Shown: positions 12,501-23,185 of the stretch, piece by piece
How positions within the stretch are numbered: the first letter of the stretch is position 1
Layout of the letters: each line of letters opens with the position of its first letter
DNA from: Pyronema omphalodes
Taxonomy: Eukaryota > Ascomycota > Pezizomycetes > Pezizales > Pyronemataceae
DNA: 64,000 nucleotides
Direction of reading: 5' to 3'
NCBI GenBank assembly: GCA_024516155.1
Contig: JAJJXM010000005.1
Coordinates: forward strand, 744,001-808,000
The notes under the pieces: model-generated
What the model was told of the DNA's origin: nothing
Seen by the model: the letters and a program-made list of their open reading frames with translations, nothing else
The model's database searches: none
Program-made: the position numbers and the translations under genes

Positions 12501-13456
12501 ACGCCTTAACTTAAGGCTTAAGCAAGCAAGGGCAATGAAGTTCGGCTATAACATACAAAATTCTGTACAACATACTTTGGGACTATTGAGAATTGACACC
12601 GAGAAAACAGTACTGTACAGACGAAGACAATAACCCACCGTCCAACGCCCGGTGCAGCAGTGCAGCGGTGCTTGTAATTGGGTACTACACTAGAAATTTG
12701 GCAGATTACAGATGCAAGTCATTCACTGTCCTAGCTGTTCCGGATAGGCTGGCAAAATCATATATACATACCCGTTGTTGTTACAGTCGACCTTAAACCT
12801 GCTTGCGATGCTATGTACATACCGCTTCGAACTTCTTAGTCTACTCTAGCTAGCGAAACTTAAAACTTGAAGGTCTCGAAAATTTCAATGCCCCGCGAAC
12901 CATGGTGATCTATCAGCTACATCTAACTACCGTTAGGTGCAGGAAACAGTTGTTCTTAATGTTCTGAAGAACATTCCATTTGCTTTCTTTTGAGCATGTT
13001 TGGGTTTGGGAAGTTCTTAGGGACTGGTGAAATTTTAGTGGTTGTTTACAGTAGTTCCGGTGAGTGGGGTATGTACATGTAGGCATTTCCAACCAGTCCG
13101 GTGACCTCAAAGTCGCATAATTTCCGCCATTGAACGCAGTCAGCCACACTATGATGAAAAATACCAAGTAACAGAGTAGGTAACATCCTACCAAAGTACG
13201 AGTGAGAAATTTAGTAAATAATATTCCTCTACAACGTGATATTGGGACATCGATAATTAAATGACGGCATTGAGCAAAAGATGCCACACAATGGTTTGAC
13301 CAGTCTACTAGCGGTAGCATAAAAGTTCCATAGCAGGAAACTCCTCTCTGCCACAGCACCACAACCGACGTCATCCGCTACAATCGCTTACCGTGCAATT
13401 CGCGCTTACATTTTAACCGCGTTTCCTCCATCCTTTATTCCTCCACTATTACTAAG
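9547..13456. other. Intergenic region upstream of the decapping enhancer; no supported gene
   Basis: The first ~500 bp are the promoter and 5' UTR of the minus-strand gene at 8365-9546; a TATA-like CTTATATAC on the minus strand lies at 9716-9724. A tandem duplication of ~28 bp (CAACATCCATxACCCAGCAA) lies at 10388-10447. Open frames here (for example 10278-10643 on both strands and 12913-13374 minus) lack family signals and overlap simple repeats, so they are not called. Confidence 0.45.
9716..9724 (-). promoter_or_regulatory. TATA-like box
   Basis: CTTATATAC on the minus strand, about 170 nt upstream of the start codon at 9546. Position and sequence would suit a TATA box for the decapping-enhancer gene, but AT-rich hexamers are common here. 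Confidence 0.3.
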
Positions 13457-13551
13457 GGTGCGTTTGGTCCCAACCGAAAACAAGGGTTTTGGCTCTTTTT
13501 ACCTGTGAAAATAGGCCAAAAAACTTTGTTTTCGGTCGGACCAAACGTACC
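13457..13551. mobile_element. Compact foldback MITE
   Basis: About 38 bases at each end are inverted copies (GGTGCGTTTGGTCCCAACCG at the left; the right end read in reverse begins GGTACGTTTGGTCCGACCG), and only about 20 bases separate the arms. The arms match at roughly nine positions in ten. The whole element is 95 bp and could fold into one long hairpin. The terminal GGT(G/A)CGTTTGGT resembles ends of PIF/Harbinger-type MITEs. The flanks (TACTAAG left, AACTTAG right) do not give an exact duplication. Confidence 0.6.
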
Positions 13552-14689
13552 AACTTAGCACCATACTAATGGACGCCGGAAAATATTTAGTCCGTGTATC
13601 TATTCAAGCTATCCATTCGTCATTAAATTCGTTATGAAGGCTTTAGACGCGGTTTACGCTCAGCGGAATTCCTTCAACCATCACAACCGGAACTTGACCG
13701 TAACTAATCGCATAATCGCTTAATCAGATGGCTTCCATGCGTGTCCATCGGCTTATTTTCCGGTACACATTTGCGTATACGTATACATGCATGTAATGTA
13801 ATGGATGTTATGGATACGTATGATGTTTTAATGGCATTAAAGAATATTTAACGAATTTTATTTTTTTATATACGGGGAATTTTAGTTACTGAGGCGTGTT
13901 TTATTTTTAGTTGTGAGGTAAGAGGTAAGATAGACTATCGAATAGGGTAGGGTTAGCGGAGGTTGATGTCATTGTGGTATTATAGAATACACCCTCGGGT
14001 ACCGACGTATTATTTCTCCAAGATTCTCCAAGCCTCCGTAGCCATGGTCTCTAAAATTACTAAGGCCGGCTGTGTCTATGATTAGCTCTATTCCTCTAGT
14101 CAAGCTCCATAGTGCATTACTAATTTGTGACTATTTTTCGCAGGTTAGCAGCAAAGTAGTAGCGGAAGTGGAAGTGGAAGTGGTACACGTGGAAGTGGAA
14201 GTGGGAGTGGTACACGTGGAAGTGGAAATGGAAAACGGATTTAGTTGAAACGTGGCTCTTCGTATGTAGAACCCGTACCAATAGCTTTGTATGGTATATG
14301 TGACGTTAACAACCCGCTTACATAAAGCAAACAAACAGATTATGAATAGTGCACTGGCTACAGATGGTTAAAAACGCTTCTGAATACTTTGAGATCGGAT
14401 TCACATGATTGAATTTCTGAATTGTTGCTTTTGATGTGGTAGGTAGTACGGAAGGTGTTGATTTGATTTTCTTGAACGTTCCCAACCTTGTACGAAAGGT
14501 GTTATTTTCTTTGTTGTTGGTGGATTTACTCCGGGATTTCGTGTGGCTATGTAAATTTCCTCGCTCATTAAAACCCCAGAAATGACGATAGTAATAATAA
14601 TAATGATAATAATCTTTCATTTCTGTATGCAACCGTAAGGTTATGACAGTCGTAATAGTAATATTGATTTTCCCATTTTATTCCAACGC
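13552..14689. other. Intergenic DNA with a GGAAGT tandem repeat
   Basis: No supported gene. At 14160-14230 there is a tandem array of GGAAGT hexamers interrupted twice by GGTACACGTGGAAGTGG, which includes a CACGTG core each time. The frames at 14131-14334 and 14318-14632 on the minus strand are low-complexity or unsupported. Confidence 0.4.
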
Positions 14690-14918
14690 TTGTCTACACC
14701 TCAGAAGGTATAGATCAGGTAAGAGGGATCGCCCTTGACACATGTTAAGTACCCTTTCAACACAGAGAGTGACCGCTTACTTATCCTGAGCCGCAGGTAA
14801 ACCTCCCTTTGGAGGGCAAACTCTGGTTACCAAGGACGCCTGTGAGAGCGACACGGGGGTTCGAACTCGTTGACTTTCCTGTGCAATGCAGGGAATTATA
14901 CCACTACACTATTGGGGC
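14690..14918 (-). mobile_element. tRNA-derived SINE-like fragment
   Basis: On the minus strand the piece begins GCCCCAATAGTGTAGTGGTA (from 14918), containing a match to the pol III A box (TAGTGTAGTGG). It has a B-box match (GTTCGAACC) about 45 nt further on. The anticodon and T arms do not pair as in a working tRNA, the T stem is mismatched and no acceptor stem closes, so it is not called as a tRNA. About 160 further bases of unrelated body follow (to ~14690). A tRNA-like head plus body is the shape of a SINE; a decayed tRNA gene is the alternative. The 3' end is a guess. Confidence 0.45.
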
Positions 14919-15477
14919 CGCCCGTTGAAATGACGTAAAATATGGAGGTAAAATTGAAATAAAATACGGATACACTATTTGGATGCTGTTGCGAGTAATC
15001 ATGAAATATCACGATTTACAAGATACACCTGTGACCTCTTCAATACCTTTTATTCTTAAACAACAATTTTTGAGGGAAACTATAAAACTGCTATATAACA
15101 TCTCGGATTCGGAACAAAACTATCTTTACGGCCCTGGTATTATGTAATTCCATTACCACGATAAAAATCCCGGTTAATAATAGACATAAAAACATTGGAC
15201 GTTGAAAAATACAATCAGATATTCAAAGTTATTTCCATTGCTAATATTTAATAGCATGACTGACAATTTTACCGACACTAGAAACATCTAAGATTTTCAA
15301 GTGTTTCCAGTGCTTTGAGTGCCGTATGTATCTCAGGTTTCTCAGGCATTAAATCTTCATTGACAGCTATGGCAGCTACGGAAGCTTTATCGACCAACTT
15401 CACTGGATTTACCGAAGCTCATTTATATGTATGAAAAATAAAATATCATATAGTACTATGGAGGGTGTTGATATCTG
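14919..15477. other. AT-rich intergenic DNA
   Basis: No coding frame or recognised repeat seen. Confidence 0.4.
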
Positions 15478-15680
15478 AAATGAAAATTTATTTGTTTATT
15501 ATTTATTGATTCATACGCCGACCGATGCCTAAAAGGCCCATGCAGGACTAAAACAATATCCAAATCCCGTCCTCGTGATCTAAACCACTTAATGAGGCCC
15601 CCTAATCTCCTGCACCCATATAAACCGTCAAACAAAGTATGAAAAAGAAATGCAATCAGAAAAAACAAGAGCTGAAATAG
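15478..15680 (-). mobile_element. 5'-truncated LINE 3' end (Tad-like)
   Basis: The sequence at 15505-15680, read on the minus strand, shares a 3' untranslated region with the LINE fragment at 40898-41710. Common blocks are CATGAGG/GAGGACGGG, TGCATGGGCCTTTTAGGC and CGGTC(A/G)GCGTATGA(A/T)TCAA. It ends in an A-rich AATAAATAAT-type tail at 15480-15510, as expected of target-primed reverse transcription. Only the last ~180 bp of the element remain. Confidence 0.65.
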
Positions 15681-17162
15681 AAGCTATCAATTTTTTATAC
15701 TCACGGTAGGTGATGTGTTTATGAATCTAGTAGATGAATGAAGCTAAGAGGATACTAAATGTGATTAGATAGGATACTTGGTAGTAGCGAGAGTGATATG
15801 GGAGATTCTGGGAAGTAATCTGGACTGCTCTGAGAGGTTAGTTTAGCTGTGGCTCGTTACTGGATCATGATGTGAGTGGGAAGGATGATGTATTGTTGAC
15901 TCAGGGCTTGGAGCTGGAGCTGTTGAGTCTGAGATGGATGGTTTAAACTTTGAGGTGTAGTTAAGACGGTGGGTTACAGGGTTAAAGGGAATAAGGAGGG
16001 ATGATATAATGTGGTGAGGCCGGTTAGAGAGGATTTAAGAAGGGTGCAGGAGTCTAGAGGATAGGTGATATTCATGGAAAGATGTTTAGGGAACATCAGG
16101 ATATAAAAAAGAGGTTCTACGGAGGGGACTATAAAATGTGGTGATAGGAGGAAGAGGAAGAAAACGGATAAGAAGGATGGAAAGAAAAACGAAATAAAGT
16201 AGGCGGAAGTATAATACTGAGAAGCAAACCGAAGCACATCTGGGAATGGACAAAAGCTGTAAAGGAAACACAGTGACGATATACGGGCGTTGCCATGGTT
16301 TATTGGATAAGAAATTTTACTAGAGCAGTGCGAGGGACTTTCATGGATTGTATTTCATGGATGCAGCAACCAGCAGACGAATGGACTGGGTTTAAGGAAA
16401 TCTCATGGTAGGCTATAAAGAATACAAATGACCTAAATGAAGCAAACATACGGTTGTTGAACTACAGAGAAAAATAATGATAAGAAAAAAAGGAACAGAA
16501 AGTCGAGTGAGAAAAAATGGTGACCCCCAGAAAATTTCTTCAAGTTTCTTTTATCTTTAGATAGTTCGTTTCAAAGATATTAGAAGCTGGTTCAAACTAC
16601 ATACATTCAGGGTTATCACGGAAAACGTCTGGGCGGATGTTGGATTGGCCATTAGGAAATGGGCTGTTCATTACCCTAAAATTGTTGATTGTTGAGACGT
16701 TGTTAGATTTTGTTCACATCCGAAGTTGTTTATTTTGTCATACTCTCATTGAGGCCTGAGAAGCCCACCCAGGGCTTATATTCGGAGTTAACTGGTCGGA
16801 AGTTATGTTGATTTATTGGGATTGCACGGGTAAAGCTACTCTGGGACTAATTCATAATCGAGTAAATTGTTACTGATTTCTGCTTGTACCCTAGTCATTT
16901 GAAGCTCTCATTGTTTGTGGCTATACGCATATCTGGAGGGCTATTATCTTATCGCATCGAACATGCTGAGAAGAGTTAGAATATAAAAGGGTACCTGTTG
17001 GGTCTTTCACAATCAATGAGTTGTTGCATATGATTTAGTTAGAGGGTCTTAAGGGGGTGTTTTTTTTTGGAATCAATTATATTATATCTCATGTTATATA
17101 CATATGTAGATGATAGCGGGGCAATATCAATAAAAGTGGTGTGTTAGTTACACTAGGCAACC
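15681..17162. other. Intergenic DNA; no supported gene
   Basis: Moderately AT-rich, with scattered purine-rich stretches (15750-16230). I see no splice-linked frames or family motifs. The right end is probably the 3' UTR of the acidic protein gene. Confidence 0.45.
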
Positions 17163-18197
17163 TCAACACAAGTAAATATCAAGAAAAAAGAAGAATATAG
17201 CTGCTACAATAATAAAATCCGCTCGGGGCCCAGTCCAGCATCCATCATCATTCATGAGCACCAGATACTCAACCTCGGAATTGTCGTTGCCTTCGTCACC
17301 CTCTTCATGCTCCTCCTCCTCCTCCCCCTCCCCCTCCTCCTCCTCCTCCTCCTCCTCCTCCTCCTCCTCCCACTCATCCTCCCACTCATCCTCCCACTCA
17401 TCCTCCCACTCATCCTCCTCCTCCTCCTCCTCCTCCTCCTTCTCCTCCTCCTCCTCCTCCCACTCATCCTCCCACTCATCCTCCTCCCACTCATCCTCCT
17501 CCTCCTCCTCCTCCTCATCCTCATCATCACCATCATAATGGCTCCTAAGTTGACAATTAAGCCGAAACTCCATCTCACCAACCAAACCTCTCGCCAACAA
17601 CAAGCACAACTCCCTATATTCATCCAACGGAACGCCCAACTCCCTATATTTATCCCGTTCTTTAGGTTCCAGAAAATACCACGGCTCCTTACAAAAATGG
17701 AACCTCCGATAATGATCCAAATCATTCAGATCATTCGGATCATCCGGATCTTTATAGTTATTCAATTTACAAAGCCTAACAATACTTTTCCTCCAGGCAT
17801 TTCGGACCGTGACAAGCTTCAGTAATGGCATCTGGTCGTATTTACCGACGCTCCAGTCGAAATGGAAGGGTTGGAATTCTGCTTTGGCTTTGGCTTGGGG
17901 TCCGGCTGCCGGTTGGGTTTCGTCATCGCTGGGTTCGTCTTCGCTGGGTTCGTCTTCGGGGGCGGTTTCATAGTCGCTGTGTTCGTCTTCGAGATTGTCT
18001 TCGAGATTGGTCTTGAGAAGTGATCCATCACGGAAACTGGATGATACATATCCCTCATCAACCGTGACTGAGGACTCGTAATCTCCGGATGTAGTATTTG
18101 ACTCTTCTCCGTTGGATTGGGTATATGCGGATTGTTGATTACCGGTATTTTCCTCAACGCCTTGTTTGTTGGAATCTTGCGGATCAAAGTATGGCAT
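17163..18197 (-). CDS. Hypothetical protein with a long Glu/Asp/Trp repeat
   Basis: Single frame of 344 aa. Residues 1-100 are acidic and Ser/Thr-rich, with DEPSEDEPSDDE repeats. Residues ~107-220 look like a real folded segment with varied composition (FHFDWSVGKYDQMPLLKLVT, then a Trp/Tyr/Phe/Leu-rich stretch). Residues ~222-310 are almost pure Glu with interspersed DEW(E)ED repeats encoded by an imperfect GAG/GAA/TGG minisatellite. The tail is short and ends in a hydrophobic stretch (FIIVAAIFFFFLDIYLC), which might be a membrane anchor or an unspliced artefact. I do not recognise the central domain. A spliced 3' end is possible. The start is the first ATG. Confidence 0.5.
   Translation of the reverse strand: MPYFDPQDSNKQGVEENTGNQQSAYTQSNGEESNTTSGDYESSVTVDEGYVSSSFRDGSLLKTNLEDNLEDEHSDYETAPEDEPSEDEPSDDETQPAAGPQAKAKAEFQPFHFDWSVGKYDQMPLLKLVTVRNAWRKSIVRLCKLNNYKDPDDPNDLNDLDHYRRFHFCKEPWYFLEPKERDKYRELGVPLDEYRELCLLLARGLVGEMEFRLNCQLRSHYDGDDEDEEEEEEEDEWEEDEWEDEWEEEEEEKEEEEEEEEDEWEDEWEDEWEDEWEEEEEEEEEEEEGEGEEEEEHEEGDEGNDNSEVEYLVLMNDDGCWTGPRADFIIVAAIFFFFLDIYLC
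17285..17535. repeat. (CTC/TCC)n microsatellite with CCCACTCATCC units
   Basis: About 250 bp of CTC trinucleotides interrupted by repeated CCCACTCATCCT units. It lies inside the acidic protein gene and keeps several frames open on both strands, so the plus-strand Ser-rich frames here are shadows. Confidence 0.85.
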
Positions 18198-20010
18198 GAT
18201 GGAAGATTATAATGGTTGATATAAAATAAAATCAAAGGGTGAGTAAGCGTCGAGCGTCGGGCGTTGATGTGAATTCTAGATTGGGCAGTGATTTGTGGTA
18301 TAGGGTTATATAAAAAGCGGATCCAAGAGGGGGGAGGGGAGGGGGGGGGGGGGGGGGGTGGGGGGTAGGTGGGATATTATACCTAAATTCTTTCCCGTGA
18401 AGCACCGAAACTATGGAATAAATCGCCACGTCTCGTCATTTCTCCATCAACCATGGGCCTCATATCTAAGCCACATTTCCCCGTACCTGGAGTCCGTAAA
18501 CGGGTAACATATAATTTGTCGGTATCTTTACCGGCCCGGTCCAGAACGGGACTCGGAGGCTTTAGCCGTTATATCATTACCCACTGCTACTGCTACCGCT
18601 ACCACCATCTACCGAGATAGCCGATAGTACATAGCCCATAGTAGGTAGTTGATACGTTAATAGGTATACGCAAGGGTTACAATTAAAATAAACAGATTGA
18701 GCCGAAAGGAAGCGTTGAGTTATTCATTTAAGCGATACAGAAAAAATACACAGGCGTCTGTATAATAAATATTAATATTCCTGACTCTTGACTACCTGAC
18801 TCCTGAGTTTTCTTTTTCATATCCTCCTGGTAGTACTGAGTATACCGCTCGCAGCGTTCCGTATCCTTTGTCTCGTTTTCCTTTATCGTTATAAACGCAC
18901 CCGAGATTCCAAAAACCTTATCACAACAAGCTTCACTGTCACTGCTGCATTATCCCAATATCCCAATATTCCAATCTCCAATATTCCAGTATCCCAACCT
19001 TTCAATCCCCATCCCAACCACCCAATCAACCCCCCAGCCATGAGTCAAAAGTTATCTATATCGATATCGTCGCCACTACCTATATATACCAATCCCAGAT
19101 ACCAAGCCCCCGAACCTCAAACCTCAAATCCCATCTTGCATATTCCATATTCCATCTTCCAAGTTCCAAATTCCATTCGTTCCGTTTAATTATACCGGAA
19201 GCTGAAGCTGGGTTGGGATAATTGATTATTCACTGTTTATTATTTATTATTTACACCCCAGATGCGAGATGCAGGGTAGGTTTGATGATATGTTATGTTA
19301 TGTTATGTAAATTAAAACTGGGTGACTAGACAGCTAGACAAACAGATAACTAGACAACTAGACAGCTAGACGGCTGTATAGAAACAACAGACATGGGAGT
19401 CATGAATGATGCGCTTATGATGAGCTTATGATGGCTTGATATGAATTTTACTTATTTACTTACGACCTACGAATTACACGGGAAGATATAGATGAAGTTA
19501 TCTAGCTTTGGCTGCGAGGAACTGTTTCTTCTGAGAATAAATATAATGGATATAAATGAATAAATAAATGCATCCATATTATTTTTTATTCGTAGAAACA
19601 GTACGTTGCGCTTTACTTCTTTACTTCTTTTACTTCTTTGCTTCTCACATCATCCACAACAAATATCATCAATAAAAATAAATCCAATTATTTCAAACTG
19701 TAAATTGTAAATTGTAAACATGAAAATCATACACAACAAAAAATTCATGTTATTCGAATCGCAATCCAATCCAATCCAATCCAAAAAAAAAAACAAGAAA
19801 CGTATCATCGCACAAAACTGTAACTGAAACCCCATAAAAATTCCATGCTTCTCAACTCGACCCCGGGTGGCTTATGCAAAATCTCTTTCTAGCCCGGTTG
19901 ATATTTCTCCTTCTCCTGGGCACCAACTCATCAATAGACCCCCTTCCTCTCTTCCCCCTGCCACCCTCCTCAACGCCCCCTCTTCCATTCACCCCATACC
20001 TTAACATCCC
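18198..20010. other. Intergenic DNA with G run and short simple repeats
   Basis: No supported gene. A G-rich block at 18329-18367 includes a run of about 18 G. Short direct repeats occur at 18955-19000 (ATCCCAATAT), 19288-19306 (TTATG) and 19325-19372 (CTAGACA), and a GATCCAATCC-type run lies near 19765-19785. The left ~200 bp should hold the promoter of the minus-strand gene ending at 18197. Confidence 0.45.
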
Positions 20011-20670
20011 CTACAACCCCAAATCATACCTATACTCCCCCTCGCCCATCTGACTAACCCACAGCACCGACGAGCTAGCCATAACAAGACCATTCGCAAC
20101 CGCACCCGCCACTCCCAGCCAAAGCGTCGGCCAGGGGTGTCCCGGGACCAAATACTTCAAAACCAAAACCGCCAACGAGCCCGCCAAACCTCCTGCCATC
20201 AAAGCGAAACCCATAAACAACACAATCCTAGCCTTCAACATAACCCCGGACCCACTGGAATAAGAAAAAGAGTCGCCATTAGATAAATGGGATTTATCAA
20301 TAAAGTTTATTATCAGCATTCCAAGGATGGAACAGATTAGGGGAAGCCAGTCTAGGATCGTTATGTGAACTGTGGAGGAACCGTTCGCGACTCGGGAGAA
20401 AATTGAGGCGTCGAGGAAGGTGTAGAAGGCGGTTGCGAACTAGAGGTGAGAGGGTTAGTTATGGTTCAGATTGATAGAATATCGTCGACGGGCTTTTGAG
20501 TTTCGTCACTGCCAGCTACAGCTGAAGCTTGCAGAGGGAAGCGCGGACGAAGGCGAGATGCGGGGAGGGGAGGGGAAGCTTACGAGGCCGCCAGAGATGT
20601 AGACACCAGTGCTGCGGAGAACCGCCTGGCTGGGAAGCGAAGGGAGCGGAATACGGAATGGGTGCGACAT
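20011..20670 (-). CDS. VPS68: Vps68 / TMEM50 (UPF0220) family membrane protein
   Basis: Exons 20584-20670 and 20011-20439 with a 144-nt intron (GTAAGC...CTAG). The product is 171 aa. The first residues read MSHPFRIPLPSLPSQ, followed by four hydrophobic segments (around residues 20-37, 50-68, 92-115 and 128-150). The loops after the second and before the fourth segment (RIVLFMGFALMAGG, GHPWPTLWLGVAG) are typical of the Vps68/TMEM50 family. In yeast Vps68 acts at late endosomes with Vps55 in transport to the vacuole. The start was chosen because the 29-codon first exon joins in phase and gives the family N-terminus; a longer frame continues upstream but has no family match. Length agrees with the yeast protein (184 aa). 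Confidence 0.9.
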
Positions 20671-21346
20671 TATTGTTATTTGGTTGTCGCGGTTTGTGAA
20701 CGTGCGTTTGGAGGTTGTGAAATTGTAAGCTTGAGGTGAGGTGATGACGATGCTCGGTAGCGCTTGGAAGCTGCGGGCTGGGGTGACAGGGGTGGTTGGG
20801 GCTTGGCGGTCGGGATATGAGCTTTTGAACTGGAAACGTGACATGGAAAGTCGAGTTTCGATGTAATAAACACGGTCACCGGAATACTTTACACCAGTTT
20901 GGATCAACTTTAATGGTGGGCTACGAGATTTCAATACACCCGACCGAAATGCAAAATGATTGCGTGGACAACATGGACAATATATGAAGTAACGTTACTT
21001 TCATGAAGAGGTAACCCGTATGTAATAGATTCGCATGTAAATCTATTCTAAGCCTAAATATTATCGGCTATGTAGCTACCCTTAAATGCGCATGTAAATC
21101 CCCAGATATCTTCGCCTAATCCTAGTCATAGGTCGTACTATGTGCAGCCCCGAAAATCGTAAAAACAAAACCCATGACCTGTAACTACTAAGCATCGCAT
21201 CGCAATCATTATCCCCATATGTGAACCCCCCCATGTAATGCCTAATTTACACCCTTAAAAAGCAGCAACACCAAACACCCAGAACAAATCGAACCTTGAA
21301 CAAATCGAGCCATGCTGACGAGACGGATGTACGCTGTTTTGAGTAT
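20671..21346. other. Intergenic DNA
   Basis: Holds the promoter of VPS68 (right-to-left) and the 3' UTR of the phosphofructokinase-2 gene. No separate gene seen. Confidence 0.5.
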
Positions 21347-23185
21347 TTAGGGAACGTATTCGCCCTTAGCGTTAGTGTTCGGAATCTTAATCCGGCGGGA
21401 CTTGTTGTTGTAGCTCTCGGGGATAATCTATATTTTGTCAGTGGCTCGTCCATTACTGGTTCCCTGGGCATTGCGGTTCTTGAAAACTCACCTCGACGAT
21501 TTCATTTCTAGGAAACATCAGGGCCGGAATATCCACTGTTGAGCAAGCCATCAGATATCCGTACAGGACTCTGAGGACACTCTCATGAGCAATAATCAGG
21601 AGGTCTTGTTTTTCTCTCTCCAATTCTAGAATAATTGGCTCCAACCTGACTGCAAGATCATGATAGCTCTCTCCTCTGGGGTATCTATGATGGTAGGGGT
21701 CCAACATATGTTCCTCCCAATGACTCGGCATAATTTTTCTCAATTCTTCGTCGGTGTGTTTTTCAGAGTCACCAGGGTTCAATTGAGCAAGCTGAGTCTT
21801 TTCTCTGACGGCGTATCCATCTCTCTGGAGCGGCTCAGCGGTTTGAACCGTGCGGACCCTGGTGCTGGTCCAGATTGCAAGAGAGCGAATCTCGTTAGCA
21901 TTACCACCTTGGGATAGAAATTGAGAATGCTCATCCTCCCGGTGTTTGATCAACGCCTCGCGCAAGCGCTCGGAGTATGCGCGTCCTTGCTCCGACAAAG
22001 GAGCGTCAGCCTTGTAGGTGGTGTCAAACCCGGAGATACCAGCACGAGCGAAATAGGTCTTTCGGCTCTTGATGTGGAGGTTCATGAGGTAGAAGACAAT
22101 ACGGTTGGGAAGGTAACCGAAGCGGCAGTTATTGACTTCGTACCGTTGACCGGCATTGATCATCTGGTGTCACTCGGTTAATTCATTTGTCCTACTGTGA
22201 ACGCACACTGGCAAGCTTCCAGTGTCAACAATAACACACCTTGATGTAATTGAGATCCTTCTCTGCAGGGGTGATGGTCTCGAAGTGTGGGATCTTATCA
22301 TTGATTCGTTTAATGTAGTGGGCTACGGCTTTGTCGGCGTCCCAGCCGGCGTAGTCGGGAGAGGAAATCTTGACACTGCGGACATTTTCCTCAATGATTG
22401 AGTCGTCGTTGACGTAAGACTCAATGAAAATTGTCTGATGCCGTTAGTGGTGATACTGTAATACAAAGATAGTTACACACCTGGATGTCGTGCTTAGCAA
22501 ACTCCTTGGCGAGCTGACGACGACCTTCTGCGAGAGGGTTGACAGCATCGTAAATTGCAACCTGACCCTTCTCGTAGTCGAGGAAATGATAGAGGTCAAG
22601 ACGACACTTTTGAAGAATAGTTTGCCGGAGCTTGACAGCTTCACTTGAAGCTATTGATGGTTAGCTCCCTAGCTGAACACCTCCTAGGTAAACCCATCCT
22701 ACCATTGATGTGGAAATAGTCATGCGGGACATCCTTTTCAGGACCCAAGTGAGCACGTCGGTAGTCACCGAGATGGAAAGCGCGCGTTTTGACTCCGAGC
22801 CTTATCGCGTGTTAACCTTCGCGACCGCCAAACTGGAGCTATCCATACCATCTCAGATATCTTGTAAGCGCGACGGTGACGTGACTACCCTCCGTCAGTA
22901 TGTGCTTCTCAAATGAGCTTTTTTCAACACATACGTCTTTCCTCTTGCCGGAAGTCCAACAGTTACTATCGCAATTTTTCCGGAATGGAAAAGACGACCC
23001 GACTCTGTGGCGTAGAGCTGGGCAGGCGCCATTTCCGAATCATCGACGGGAAGATCGTGAATTGCATCGACGTTAACGTTGCTTTGGCGCCGGTTGCGCA
23101 AGATGTTTTTCGCGCCATCCTCGATACTGTAGTCCATAGCAAAGCCATGCCAATCAGCAACCTCTTCAACAGCGGACTCGGACAT
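21347..23185 (-). CDS. 6-phosphofructo-2-kinase (PFKFB family, phosphatase domain likely inactive)
   Basis: Seven exons: 22935-23185, 22849-22884, 22703-22800, 22481-22650, 22240-22434, 21492-22163 and 21347-21427. All have GT-AG introns that keep frame; the product is 500 aa. The kinase domain has the P-loop GLPARGKT at 77-84, then RYLRWLGVKT, HLGDYRR and a Walker B-like VAIYDA. It makes fructose-2,6-bisphosphate, the activator of glycolytic phosphofructokinase. The C-terminal histidine-phosphatase-fold domain starts near residue 265. Its catalytic motif, normally RHGE, reads RAGIS at 290-294, so the phospho-accepting His is Ala and the following Glu is Ile. The second His (IAHES, 443) remains. 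A kinase-only enzyme is inferred, as known for yeast Pfk26. Exon 2 is only 36 nt; the family sequence W-L-G-V-K fixed its 3' junction. Confidence 0.92.

Noticed and set aside
12913..13374. 153-codon minus-strand frame
   Set aside because: Contains one hydrophobic stretch but no recognisable domain or supported start; could be real but cannot be defended.
14850..14918. Functional tRNA gene
   Set aside because: A and B boxes are present, but anticodon, T and acceptor arms do not pair correctly.
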